A stretch of 64,000 bases of DNA. Source: an uncultured Maribacter sp. Its GTDB lineage: Bacteria; Bacteroidota; Bacteroidia; Flavobacteriales; Flavobacteriaceae. A program made the translations under genes and the position numbers. The notes under the pieces were generated by a model. The model saw only the letters and a program-made list of their open reading frames with translations. It was not told where the DNA came from and searched no databases. Positions 9,643 to 19,283 of this stretch are shown here, in pieces. The stretch covers positions 88,121 through 152,120 of the forward strand of contig NZ_CANMDU010000010.1 in NCBI RefSeq assembly GCF_947496775.1. The letters run 5' to 3'. Numbering within the stretch: position 1 is the first letter of the stretch; each line of letters starts with the position of its first letter.

Positions 9643-9646
9643 CGTC

Positions 9647-10288
9647 ATGGTTTTAGATAAAAACACAGCTAAAAAAACAGCAGAGCTTCTTCTGCAAATT
9701 AATGCAATAAAGTTGAATCCTGAAAATCCTTTTACTTGGGCATCTGGATGGAAATCTCCAATTTATTGTGATAACAGAATAATACTTTCTTACCCTGTAA
9801 TTCGTAATTACATAAAAGAAGAAATAGCAAAACAAGTAGAGTCTCTTTACGGAAAGCCAGATGTTATTGCTGGTGTTGCAACCGGAGCTATTGGCATGGG
9901 TGCATTAGTAGCAGATTATTTAGGTTTACCTTTCATTTATGTAAGACCAGAACCCAAATCTCATGGAAGAAAAAACCAAATAGAAGGCTATTTAGAAGCA
10001 AACCAAACCGTTGTTGTTATAGAAGACTTAATAAGTACGGGCATGAGTAGCCTAAATGCTGTAGAGGCATTAAGAGAGCAAAATGCAAACATAAAAGGTA
10101 TGGTTGCCGTTTTTACTTATGGTTTTGATAAAGCTGTTACGAATTTTGCGGATAAAAACGTGGAATTACACACCTTAGGAGATTACGCACATCTTATGGA
10201 ACAAGCGTCCAATACAGGATATATAAAAGAAGAACAACTAAACACCTTGATGGAATGGCGTAAAAGTCCTTCTACATGGAATCAATAA
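9647..10288 (+). CDS. pyrE: Orotate phosphoribosyltransferase
   Basis: From the ATG at 9647 (MVLDKNTAKKTAELL) it is 213 residues, the normal size. PyrE converts orotate and PRPP to orotidine monophosphate in pyrimidine synthesis. The PRPP-binding motif VVVIEDLISTGMSS is present, as are FTWASGWKSPIYCDNR and RPEPKSHGRKNQIEG. A longer in-frame start at 9548 lies within the NUDIX gene and adds non-homologous sequence, so it is rejected. SRPBCC gene follows after 6 bp. Confidence 0.95.
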   Translation: MVLDKNTAKKTAELLLQINAIKLNPENPFTWASGWKSPIYCDNRIILSYPVIRNYIKEEIAKQVESLYGKPDVIAGVATGAIGMGALVADYLGLPFIYVRPEPKSHGRKNQIEGYLEANQTVVVIEDLISTGMSSLNAVEALREQNANIKGMVAVFTYGFDKAVTNFADKNVELHTLGDYAHLMEQASNTGYIKEEQLNTLMEWRKSPSTWNQ

Positions 10289-10294
10289 ATATCT

Positions 10295-10687
10295 ATGTTT
10301 TTAGAAACTCCCAAAAAGAAAGTAGCGAAAGGCGATAAAGCGACGTTCGAATTTTTAACCAATCTTGAGAATTTTGAACAATTAATGCCCGATAACATCG
10401 CTAAATTCGAAGTACTTAATTCGGACCGTTTTTTATTTGCATTAAAAGGAATGCCAGAAATAGTTTTAGAAAGAAAAACGCAAACCCCCAACAGTCAATT
10501 GGTTTTAGGTGCAGCTAGTGAAAAACTACCCTTTACTTTAATAGCAGATATTACTAGTCTTAATGATAATGAAAGTGAAGTTGTTCTTAGTTTTTCGGGT
10601 GAGTTTAATGCAATGATGGCTATGATGATAAAATCCCCTATAACAAACTTTATGGGAACTTTGTCCGACAATCTTACCAAGATTTAA
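10295..10687 (+). CDS. SRPBCC/START-like small protein
   Basis: A 130-residue protein beginning LETPKKKVAKGD, with NLENFEQLMPDN and a C-terminal amphipathic helix (SPITNFMGTLSDNLTKI). This pattern is that of a small polyketide-cyclase/START-like (SRPBCC) fold that makes a hydrophobic ligand pocket. It sits 6 bp after pyrE and before convergent birA, a neighbourhood I recognise from other flavobacteria. Function unknown. Its stop shares the TTAA of the birA stop. Confidence 0.7.
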   Translation: MFLETPKKKVAKGDKATFEFLTNLENFEQLMPDNIAKFEVLNSDRFLFALKGMPEIVLERKTQTPNSQLVLGAASEKLPFTLIADITSLNDNESEVVLSFSGEFNAMMAMMIKSPITNFMGTLSDNLTKI

Positions 10688-11415
10688 TACAGAAGTTTAA
10701 TTTCTTTTAAGCCAAATTCTTTTATAAACTTATCTTCTAACAGTACTAATAATTTACCTTGTTTAGATACGCCTTTAATAAAACCCATAAATAGATTTCC
10801 ATTAGAATCTTCAAAAGTAGATGGCTTATCTTTTCTAAATAAAACCTTCTCGTAATCAGAAAATAATTTTTCTTTTGCAATGTTGGTCATATTACTTAAA
10901 TCTACTTTTAAATTAGTAAGTAAAATCTTTAAAAGCTCATCCAAATTAAACGTTTTTCCCAACAACAATTTTAAAGAAGAGACGTTTAATAAGTTATTAA
11001 AAACTATTTGATTTACATTTAAACCAATTCCTATAACAGAAGTTTGTATTTTATTTCCGGAAAGAGAGTTTTCTAAAAGTATTCCACAAATTTTTGAATT
11101 ACCTGACAGAATGTCGTTTGGCCATTTTACAGACAAATTAGGAACATGTAATTTACTCAATGTAGAATAAATAGAAAGAGAAATACAAATACTTAGTAGA
11201 AACTGATCTAAAATTAAAAAATTGTTAAATTTCTTTAAAACACTAAAAGTGAGGTTTTTACCTCCTTCGGAATCCCAAACAGTACCCATTTGTCCTCTGC
11301 CGGACAGTTGGTTATCTGTAACAACTGTGGTAAAATCTTTTAAAGAATTAGACAGCATTAAGTCCTTTAAATAGGCGTTTGTAGAGTCCGTGGCACTAAG
11401 TTTGATTAACTCCAT
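10684..11415 (-). CDS. birA: Biotin--[acetyl-CoA-carboxylase] ligase
   Basis: A 243-residue mono-functional biotin protein ligase without the N-terminal HTH repressor domain. It activates biotin as biotinyl-AMP and attaches it to carboxyl carrier proteins. Catalytic marks: SGRGQMGTVWDSEGGKN (the GRGRxGR-type loop, here GRGQMGT, close to residues 38-45), VKWPNDI, and KICGILLE. It is convergent with the SRPBCC gene with a 4-bp stop overlap and divergent from rsfS. Confidence 0.92.
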   Translation of the reverse strand: MELIKLSATDSTNAYLKDLMLSNSLKDFTTVVTDNQLSGRGQMGTVWDSEGGKNLTFSVLKKFNNFLILDQFLLSICISLSIYSTLSKLHVPNLSVKWPNDILSGNSKICGILLENSLSGNKIQTSVIGIGLNVNQIVFNNLLNVSSLKLLLGKTFNLDELLKILLTNLKVDLSNMTNIAKEKLFSDYEKVLFRKDKPSTFEDSNGNLFMGFIKGVSKQGKLLVLLEDKFIKEFGLKEIKLLY

Positions 11416-11431
11416 TAGTAACTTTTTTTAG

Positions 11432-11439
11432 CAAACTTA
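11432..11439 (-). promoter_or_regulatory. -7 box (TAAGTTTG) for birA
   Basis: TAnnTTTG match on the minus strand, 16 bp before the birA ATG. Confidence 0.45.
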
Positions 11440-11481
11440 AATGTATTACTAAAAACTAGGGTTATAAGAACAAAAAAATAA

Positions 11482-11489
11482 TAACTTTG
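11482..11489 (+). promoter_or_regulatory. -7 box (TAACTTTG) for the rsfS-ftsH-lipid operon
   Basis: Exact TAnnTTTG match 19 bp before the rsfS ATG. The next six genes are tightly packed, so this may drive the whole run to 16302. Confidence 0.5.
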
Positions 11490-11508
11490 TATAAACTAAA
11501 TTTTTTGA

Positions 11509-11886
11509 ATGCAAAAAGGGAAAGCAAGTCCAGATGAGTTAATTGCATTAATTTTACAAGGAATAGAAGAAGTAAAAGGAAACGATATAAACTTACTTGA
11601 TCTAAGAGAAATTGAAAATACCGTATGCGACTATTTTATAATATGTAATGGTACATCTAATACACACGTAAAGGCAATAGTCGGCTCTATCCAGAAAATC
11701 GTAAGCAAAACCAGCAAAGACAAACCTTGGCACGTAGAGGGCGAAGATAATGCGGAATGGGTACTTATGGATTATGTTAATGTAGTGGTACATGTTTTTC
11801 AAAAACAAGTACGCGAATATTATGACATTGAAGGTTTATGGGGCGATGCAAAATTCACTACCATTGAAAGTAGTATAAATAATTAA
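11509..11886 (+). CDS. rsfS: Ribosome silencing factor RsfS
   Basis: A 125-residue RsfS/Iojap-family protein. RsfS binds uL14 on the large subunit and blocks subunit joining when nutrients are scarce. Conserved features include CDYFIICNGTSNTHVKAI and the acidic, tryptophan-bearing GEDNAEWVLMDYVNVVVHVF stretch. First gene of an operon; ftsH starts 8 bp after its stop. Confidence 0.93.
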   Translation: MQKGKASPDELIALILQGIEEVKGNDINLLDLREIENTVCDYFIICNGTSNTHVKAIVGSIQKIVSKTSKDKPWHVEGEDNAEWVLMDYVNVVVHVFQKQVREYYDIEGLWGDAKFTTIESSINN

Positions 11887-11894
11887 GAGAAAGA

Positions 11895-13904
<2,010 letters not shown>

Positions 13905-13965
13905 CCAATTTATTCGTTGTCCAAGTATATTATAACTGGTTAACAAAAGAAGTGTAAATATTTAA

Positions 13966-14577
13966 ATGGGGCTATTTGATATACTTTTTGGAGGAGGCAA
14001 AAAGAAAATTTCCAAGGAAACTGCGGAAACCAGAGGGGTTCACATGCCAGATTTGAATCTCCCCGTAGATGAAAAATTTACCATACATTTTAAAAAAAAT
14101 GGCGGTAAATTTTTGTATTGCGATTCCTTTAAAGAAATTTCGCAAGCTTTAAACAGCATCGTTCAAGAAAATAAATGGGAAAATCATTCCTTTTTTGCAA
14201 TGAATAAACAATTGCAGAATAAATTCGCAAAAGAAAATATAAAATTCACTAACAAAACAAATGAAAGTGATGTGTTTTTTACTACCTGCGAACATCTTAT
14301 TGCTCAGAATGGTTCCATCTTAGTTTGCTCTAATCAGTTAAACGAAAAAAAATTAAACGAACTTCCGGATAATATTATCGTTTTTGCAACCACTAGCCAA
14401 CTTGTAGAATCTATTGGCGAGGGCCTTAAAACTATAAAAAAGAAATATGGTCATCAAATTCCGGCCAATATTACAACATTAAAACATTTCCAAGCTACTA
14501 ATGAAAACTCTGATGACTTTTTAACCTATGGTAGTTCTACAAAAAATCTATATCTTTTATTCTTAGAAGACCTATAG
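13966..14577 (+). CDS. LUD-domain protein (LutC/YkgG-like)
   Basis: A 203-residue protein of the LUD fold related to LutC, recognisable from TTCEHLIAQNGSILVCSNQL and the NIIVFATTSQLVESI stretch. LutC proteins act in lactate oxidation with LutA and LutB, but no lutA or lutB is nearby; instead it lies between ftsH and cdsA, 4 bp before cdsA. A lactate role is therefore not supported by context. The short Gly-rich N-terminus (DILFGGGKKK) is typical of flavobacterial members as I recall them. Confidence 0.7.
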   Translation: MGLFDILFGGGKKKISKETAETRGVHMPDLNLPVDEKFTIHFKKNGGKFLYCDSFKEISQALNSIVQENKWENHSFFAMNKQLQNKFAKENIKFTNKTNESDVFFTTCEHLIAQNGSILVCSNQLNEKKLNELPDNIIVFATTSQLVESIGEGLKTIKKKYGHQIPANITTLKHFQATNENSDDFLTYGSSTKNLYLLFLEDL

Positions 14578-14581
14578 AACT

Positions 14582-15385
14582 ATGAAAGAAATTTTAAGAA
14601 GGGCATTAACAGGAGCCGTATATATAATTATATTACTATCTGCTGTTTTTCTGAACTCCGATGCTTTTGACTTTCTTTTTATGTCCTTTGGACTTGCCTG
14701 TTTGTATGAATATAAAAAACTTGTACATTTAAAAGGATATTATATTTTCATTGCCTATTTAGCACTTTGGTGGGCTTACATCTATTTAGTACATGATCAA
14801 ATTTTAATAAACATACTAATGTTTATTACTATAGTAGTTGATATTGCTCTTTTGTTTTTTCTATTCTCAAAGAAAAAAGAATCATTTAGTTTAGCTCAAA
14901 AATTTATTATCGGATTATTTTATGTCGGTGGCGGCTGCATTTTCTTAACTATGATACCTTATAAAGACAATGAATTTGCTAAACTTTTAATAATGGGCAT
15001 ATTCATTCTAATTTGGGTAAACGATACTTTTGCTTATTTAGTTGGTCGTAGTTTAGGACGTACTAAATTATATTCTGCAGTTTCTCCAAAAAAAACTGTG
15101 GAAGGTTCCATCGGAGGCTTTATATTTGCACTTTTAGCGGCTTTTATAATCGGTAGATTTGAACCCCTTATTGACCCATTGCAATGGATGATTTTAGCCT
15201 CCGTAATTGTTATCACAGGCAGTCTTGGAGATTTAATAGAATCTAAATTTAAAAGAATTGCTAAAGTAAAAGACAGTGGTGCAATTCTTCCTGGACATGG
15301 AGGAATGCTCGACAGATTAGACAGTTTAATATTTGCGGCACCTTTTGCCTATTTAACTTTATATATATTTACCTATGTTTCATAA
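14582..15385 (+). CDS. cdsA: Phosphatidate cytidylyltransferase (CDP-diglyceride synthase)
   Basis: A 267-residue polytopic membrane enzyme making CDP-diacylglycerol from phosphatidate and CTP. About seven to eight hydrophobic segments are visible. The family signature is at the C-terminal side: SPKKTVEGSIGG and GDLIESKFKR followed by KDSGAILPGHGGMLDRLDS. The gene overlaps psd by 11 bp, giving two steps of phosphatidylethanolamine synthesis in one operon; phosphatidylserine synthase is not in this window. Confidence 0.95.
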   Translation: MKEILRRALTGAVYIIILLSAVFLNSDAFDFLFMSFGLACLYEYKKLVHLKGYYIFIAYLALWWAYIYLVHDQILINILMFITIVVDIALLFFLFSKKKESFSLAQKFIIGLFYVGGGCIFLTMIPYKDNEFAKLLIMGIFILIWVNDTFAYLVGRSLGRTKLYSAVSPKKTVEGSIGGFIFALLAAFIIGRFEPLIDPLQWMILASVIVITGSLGDLIESKFKRIAKVKDSGAILPGHGGMLDRLDSLIFAAPFAYLTLYIFTYVS

Positions 15386-16058
15386 AGAGGGACAGACTAT
15401 TATCTTAACTACATTTTTTATTGTTAGTGCTATTATTTTGTCCGCGCAATATTTTGTTGTAAACCCATTTTTACGATGGGGCTTACAAATAGCCGCTATA
15501 ATTATACTGATTCTTATTCTTCAGTTTTTTAGAAACCCTAAAAGAAATGCAAATAAATCATTTGATGAAATTCTTTCCCCTGTTGACGGAAAAGTAGTGG
15601 TAATTGAAGAGGTGGAAGAAAATGAATATTTTAAAGGCAAAAGAAAACAAGTATCCATTTTTATGTCTCCAGTAAATGTACATGTTACAAGATACCCTGC
15701 CAGTGGTAGTATAAAATATTCCAAATACCATCCTGGAAAATATTTAGTAGCTTGGCACCCTAAAGCAAGTGAAGAAAATGAACGCACTACAGTTGTTATT
15801 AACACCCCGAAATTTGGTGATATTCTTTACCGACAAGTGGCTGGTGCTCTAGCAAGAAGGATTGTAAACTATGCTGAAAAAGGAGAAAGTGTTCAACAAG
15901 GAGATGACGCCGGTTTTATTAAATTTGGTTCTAGAGTAGACTTATACCTACCTTTAGATTGTGCAATTACTGTAAAATTAAACCAAAAGGTAAAAGGAGC
16001 TGAGACATGCATAGCTTCTTTTGTGGACACCAATGAAAAAGGAAAAGCTACATATTGA
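15375..16058 (+). CDS. psd: Phosphatidylserine decarboxylase family protein
   Basis: A 227-residue decarboxylase that turns phosphatidylserine into phosphatidylethanolamine. Two hydrophobic N-terminal segments anchor it to the inner membrane. The self-cleavage motif is FGSRVD (Gly185-Ser186), the GS form found in the short PSD-A type rather than LGST; Ser186 would become the pyruvoyl group. HVTRYPASG and YHPGKYLVAWHPKASEENER are conserved. It overlaps cdsA (11 bp) and the ACBP gene (26 bp). Confidence 0.93.
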   Translation: MFHKEGQTIILTTFFIVSAIILSAQYFVVNPFLRWGLQIAAIIILILILQFFRNPKRNANKSFDEILSPVDGKVVVIEEVEENEYFKGKRKQVSIFMSPVNVHVTRYPASGSIKYSKYHPGKYLVAWHPKASEENERTTVVINTPKFGDILYRQVAGALARRIVNYAEKGESVQQGDDAGFIKFGSRVDLYLPLDCAITVKLNQKVKGAETCIASFVDTNEKGKATY

Positions 16059-16302
16059 TTTTAGTAAGGCGGTTAATTACATTAACAATTACCAAGACCC
16101 TATTCCAGCAGATTTACTATTAAAGCTTTATGCCTATTATAAAATAGCGAATAAAAACTATAGTAACCCTGGCAGTAAAACTCCCTTAATAAATGCTTTT
16201 AAAGCTAATGCTCTTATACAAGCAAAGAATATTAGCTTAGAAAAGGCTATGAAAGAATATATAAAACTCGTTAAAAAAGAGTTTAAAAATTCTTCTCTAT
16301 AA
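16033..16302 (+). CDS. Acyl-CoA-binding protein (ACBP)
   Basis: From the ATG at 16033 it is 89 residues, the size of a stand-alone ACBP. The motifs LLKLYAYYKIAN and KAMKEYIKLVKKE match helices 2 and 4 of the fold. The usual KWDAW stretch is replaced by a divergent segment ending NAFKANAL. ACBPs bind long-chain acyl-CoA in the cytoplasm and may feed it to phospholipid synthesis, which fits its place after cdsA and psd. A TTG start at 16021 is possible but less likely. It overlaps psd by 26 bp. Confidence 0.8.
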   Translation: MKKEKLHIDFSKAVNYINNYQDPIPADLLLKLYAYYKIANKNYSNPGSKTPLINAFKANALIQAKNISLEKAMKEYIKLVKKEFKNSSL

Positions 16303-16316
16303 AAATTTTATGACAC

Positions 16317-17126
16317 CTATTCCTTATATGGTATTGTATCTAACAAATGTTCAATTGCTTTTATTCTCGCAACGGTTTTTTTATTTGCTTCAATAATCAC
16401 CCATGGTGCATGAGGCGTATTAGTATCCCTTAACATTACCTCTTTATACTTCGTATAATCGTCCCAAAGGTCTTGTGCTTTTTCATCTACAGCAGACATT
16501 TTCCAACGTTTTAAATCGCTCTTCTTAATATCTACAAACCTTTTTTGTTGTTCTTCCTTCGTAATGGAAAAATAAAATTTAACTAAGTAGGTATTAGATT
16601 GAATTATCATCTTCTCAAAATCATTCACTTGAGACATAAAAATGTTGTATTCTTCATCGGAACAAAAACCATTCACTGGCTCCACCACTGCCCTATTATA
16701 CCAACTTCTATCAAAAAAAACAATCTTCCCGGGTTCTGGCAACTTATTTACATACCGCTGAAAGTACCATTGTCCTTGCTCATCTTCAGAAGGTTTATTT
16801 AATGCAACAACCCTAAAATATCTAGGATTAATATGAGCAGTTATCCTACGAATTGCTCCACCCTTACCAGCAGCATCCCTACCTTCGAAAAGGACAACAA
16901 TTTTTTTTCCATTTTTAATTGCCCATGTCTGTAACTTCACCAACTCTCCTTGTAATTCTCTTAAGCGATTTTCGTATTTAACCTCTCTCAAGGTTTTTTC
17001 TAAATCAATATTCTTATTTGCAAAAAGCCTTCTTAATCCTAACTTTGAATTTAAAAGTTCTAAGTCCTTCTCTGTAATTTTCTCTTCTTTATCTAGGTTC
17101 ATCTTAAATATCGATTTGCTTGGCAT
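16317..17126 (-). CDS. ppk2: Polyphosphate kinase 2 family protein (second of tandem pair)
   Basis: A 269-residue PPK2. Walker A FEGRDAAGKGGAI, the Walker B-like VFFDRSWYNRAVVEPV and the lid RRITAHINPRYFRVVAL are present. PPK2 enzymes transfer phosphate between polyphosphate and nucleotides (GDP/ADP or, in other classes, AMP). The nearest start that does not overlap is the ATG at 17102, 1 bp after the neighbour's TAA; the ATG at 17126 gives a 23-bp overlap. It is a clear paralogue of the gene upstream, but the two have diverged well beyond a recent copy. Substrate class cannot be set from sequence by eye. Confidence 0.9.
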   Translation of the reverse strand: MPSKSIFKMNLDKEEKITEKDLELLNSKLGLRRLFANKNIDLEKTLREVKYENRLRELQGELVKLQTWAIKNGKKIVVLFEGRDAAGKGGAIRRITAHINPRYFRVVALNKPSEDEQGQWYFQRYVNKLPEPGKIVFFDRSWYNRAVVEPVNGFCSDEEYNIFMSQVNDFEKMIIQSNTYLVKFYFSITKEEQQKRFVDIKKSDLKRWKMSAVDEKAQDLWDDYTKYKEVMLRDTNTPHAPWVIIEANKKTVARIKAIEHLLDTIPYKE

Positions 17127-17952
17127 TTCTGTAATAACGTACTATAACATTAGGGTCTGGTTGAATAATACTGTTTTTATCCTTTTTTTCAGAATAATTG
17201 AAATTAGATAATAAATAGCGCATACTCTCCAAACGAGCTGTTTTTTTATCGTTTGTTTTTACAATAATCCATGGGCTAAAATTTGTATGTGTCTTTGTAA
17301 ACATCTGCTCCTTGTAATAGGTATACTTATCCCATAACTCTTGACCTTTCCTGTCTACAGGACTAAACTTCCATTGTTTTAGTGGGTTTTTCAATCGGGC
17401 ATTAAATCTTTTCTGCTGTACTTCCTTAGAGATAGAAAACCAAAATTTTATTAAAATCACCCCATCTTCATACAACAAATGCTCAAATTCTGGCACTTGC
17501 ACCATAAATTGCTGATATTGCTTTTCAGAACAAAAACCCATAACAGGTTCTACTACCGCCCTATTGTACCAACTTCTATCAAAAAAAACTATTTCACCAG
17601 GATTAGGCAATTCTTTTATATACCTTCTAAAATACCATTGTCCCCGTTCATTATCTGTAGGTTTCGACAAAGCCACAACTCTAGAAGAACGCGGGTTTAA
17701 ATGTTCTATAAATCTTTTAATGGACCCACCTTTACCGGCAGCATCTCTACCTTCAAAAAGAACAGCTACTCGCATATTATTTTTTGTTACCCAATTTTGC
17801 AAAAGAACCAACTCACTTTGCAATTTTACAAGCTCCATTTCATATTTTAAATTGCGAACCACATTAGCAATATTTATATTTTGTTGTTCCGCAATTTTCA
17901 CAAGATCTTTACGTGTTTTTGCTTTTAAAAGGTCCTCCAAACTATAGCTCAT
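17104..17952 (-). CDS. ppk2: Polyphosphate kinase 2 family protein (first of tandem pair)
   Basis: A 282-residue PPK2 with FEGRDAAGKGGSIKRF (Walker A), VFFDRSWYNRAVVEPVMGF and the RWK/QWKFSPVDRKGQELW region near the C-terminus. It is the upstream gene of a co-transcribed tandem pair. Relative to its neighbour it has a C-terminal extension of about 20 residues (NPNVIVRYYRNAKQIDI) and a shifted N-terminus. The pair may differ in nucleotide preference or direction; that is inference. Confidence 0.9.
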   Translation of the reverse strand: MSYSLEDLLKAKTRKDLVKIAEQQNINIANVVRNLKYEMELVKLQSELVLLQNWVTKNNMRVAVLFEGRDAAGKGGSIKRFIEHLNPRSSRVVALSKPTDNERGQWYFRRYIKELPNPGEIVFFDRSWYNRAVVEPVMGFCSEKQYQQFMVQVPEFEHLLYEDGVILIKFWFSISKEVQQKRFNARLKNPLKQWKFSPVDRKGQELWDKYTYYKEQMFTKTHTNFSPWIIVKTNDKKTARLESMRYLLSNFNYSEKKDKNSIIQPDPNVIVRYYRNAKQIDI

Positions 17953-17984
17953 AAATAGAATTAAAAAAAATTATTAAAATCGAA

Positions 17985-18575
17985 TTAAAATGGCCCTACC
18001 ATTATGTGCGCTCTAAACGTTCCTGGATCCATTAACCAAGGCATTCCTTTTGCATGGGGCTTACTTGGTAAACCGGTGGATTCTATAGTGGCAAATGGTG
18101 TATAAATGACATATCTAAATTGACCGTCACCAAGTTTACCTGTACTTTTGTCATAGGCGGCCTCGCTACCAAAATAAATGTACGTCATGCTTGGTTCTTT
18201 TGGCATTTTAATTTTACCTGCAGCAACCTCAGCGCCACGTATTTCTCTTTTTTCTTTAAAATTTTTTCCTTCGGCGGCCAACTCTCTTCCTCGAGCCATA
18301 AAAGGTTCTAATTTTATAGAATAACAAGAAACACTTATACCTTCTTTATTAGGGTTATCTGCTAAACATACTAAGTTATTAGTTCCTTCTCTGAGAACAA
18401 CAAAATTACCAGTTTCATCATAACCGTACACTTTCGCTCCATTTTTATCTTCTTCGGGAGCTGGAAGAACTGCTGTTTGTATTTGAATTTCTTTAGGTAA
18501 TATTTCTTTTTTCTGCTCTTGGGCAAAAATAGACACAGAAAACAAACACAAAATAAAAGAGACAAATTTTATCAT
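17985..18575 (-). CDS. Secreted protein of unknown function
   Basis: A 196-residue protein with a signal peptide ending near SIFAQ (residue ~19), so exported. I do not recognise a family. The mature part contains NLVCLADNPN and SVSCYS (two cysteines at ~70 and ~80 that could pair), a Lys/Glu-rich middle (ARGRELAAEGKNFKEKREIRG), and a conserved-looking end with PWLMDPGTFRAHIMVGPF. It lies 32 bp upstream of the PPK2 pair on the same strand. The end region hints at a small beta-rich domain. TTTAAGA-type palindrome overlaps the 5' end. Confidence 0.6.
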   Translation of the reverse strand: MIKFVSFILCLFSVSIFAQEQKKEILPKEIQIQTAVLPAPEEDKNGAKVYGYDETGNFVVLREGTNNLVCLADNPNKEGISVSCYSIKLEPFMARGRELAAEGKNFKEKREIRGAEVAAGKIKMPKEPSMTYIYFGSEAAYDKSTGKLGDGQFRYVIYTPFATIESTGLPSKPHAKGMPWLMDPGTFRAHIMVGPF

Positions 18576-18649
18576 AAGAAAATGTTTTTCTTAAAGATAA
18601 GAATCTGTCTCTTAATTTTACATCTTAAGATTTAAAATTATTAAGCTCG

Positions 18650-19264
18650 TTATTTCACTTTTGTATGAAACATTTTCTCTCCTTCTAGATACCCTAACAT
18701 TTCATCTCCAGAATTTACCTTATCTGCACCTAAAGCTGGTGTACCAGACAACAAAATATCACCTGAGTTTAATGTCATTACATTTGAAACATAAACTATT
18801 AATTCTGCCAAAGTAGTAATCATTAAACTGCTATTTCCTTTTTGAGTTTCTATACCATTAACAGTCATGGAAAAATTAATGTTTTTTACATCGGAAAAAT
18901 CTGATATCGGTAAAAATTTAGATATTGGTGTAGCACCATCAAAACCTTTTGCTAATGCCCATGGTCCTTTATTTGGCTCTCGGCTTTGTTTTAAAACATC
19001 TTTCGCTGTTAAATCATTTGCTAATGCTATAGCATCTACAAATAACAAGGCATCTTCTAACGTAGCATTTTTACAGGTTTTCCCTATTCTAAAAGCCAAC
19101 TCTACCTCATACCAAACATCATCTGAAAAAGCAGGAAGCTCTAAATCCGCATTATTCTCTAAAAGAGATGAATCTGGCTTTGTAAAAATTAAAGGAATTA
19201 CTTTTCCTTTTGGCATTTCACTTAAATCACTTACATAATTCTTTCCTATTCCTATTATTTTCAT
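18650..19264 (-). CDS. Fumarylacetoacetate hydrolase (FAH) family protein
   Basis: A 204-residue single-domain FAH-fold protein, the short type. Metal ligands and fold marks: FTKPDSSLL, the EVELAFRIGKT strand, ANDLTAKDVL, KGFDGATPIS and GDILLSGTPALG. Members act as acylpyruvate hydrolases, oxaloacetate decarboxylases or isomerases; the reaction cannot be told from sequence. It starts 19 bp after the valS stop and is probably read from the valS promoter. Confidence 0.88.
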   Translation of the reverse strand: MKIIGIGKNYVSDLSEMPKGKVIPLIFTKPDSSLLENNADLELPAFSDDVWYEVELAFRIGKTCKNATLEDALLFVDAIALANDLTAKDVLKQSREPNKGPWALAKGFDGATPISKFLPISDFSDVKNINFSMTVNGIETQKGNSSLMITTLAELIVYVSNVMTLNSGDILLSGTPALGADKVNSGDEMLGYLEGEKMFHTKVK

Positions 19265-19283
19265 ACTTATATCTATTGTTTTA

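Noticed and set aside
9548..9646. Extended N-terminus for pyrE
   Set aside because: The added residues are non-homologous and lie opposite the NUDIX gene; the ATG at 9647 gives the standard PyrE start.
13966..14577. Lactate-utilisation protein LutC
   Set aside because: The fold matches, but no lutA or lutB is nearby and context is phospholipid synthesis, so only LUD-domain is called.
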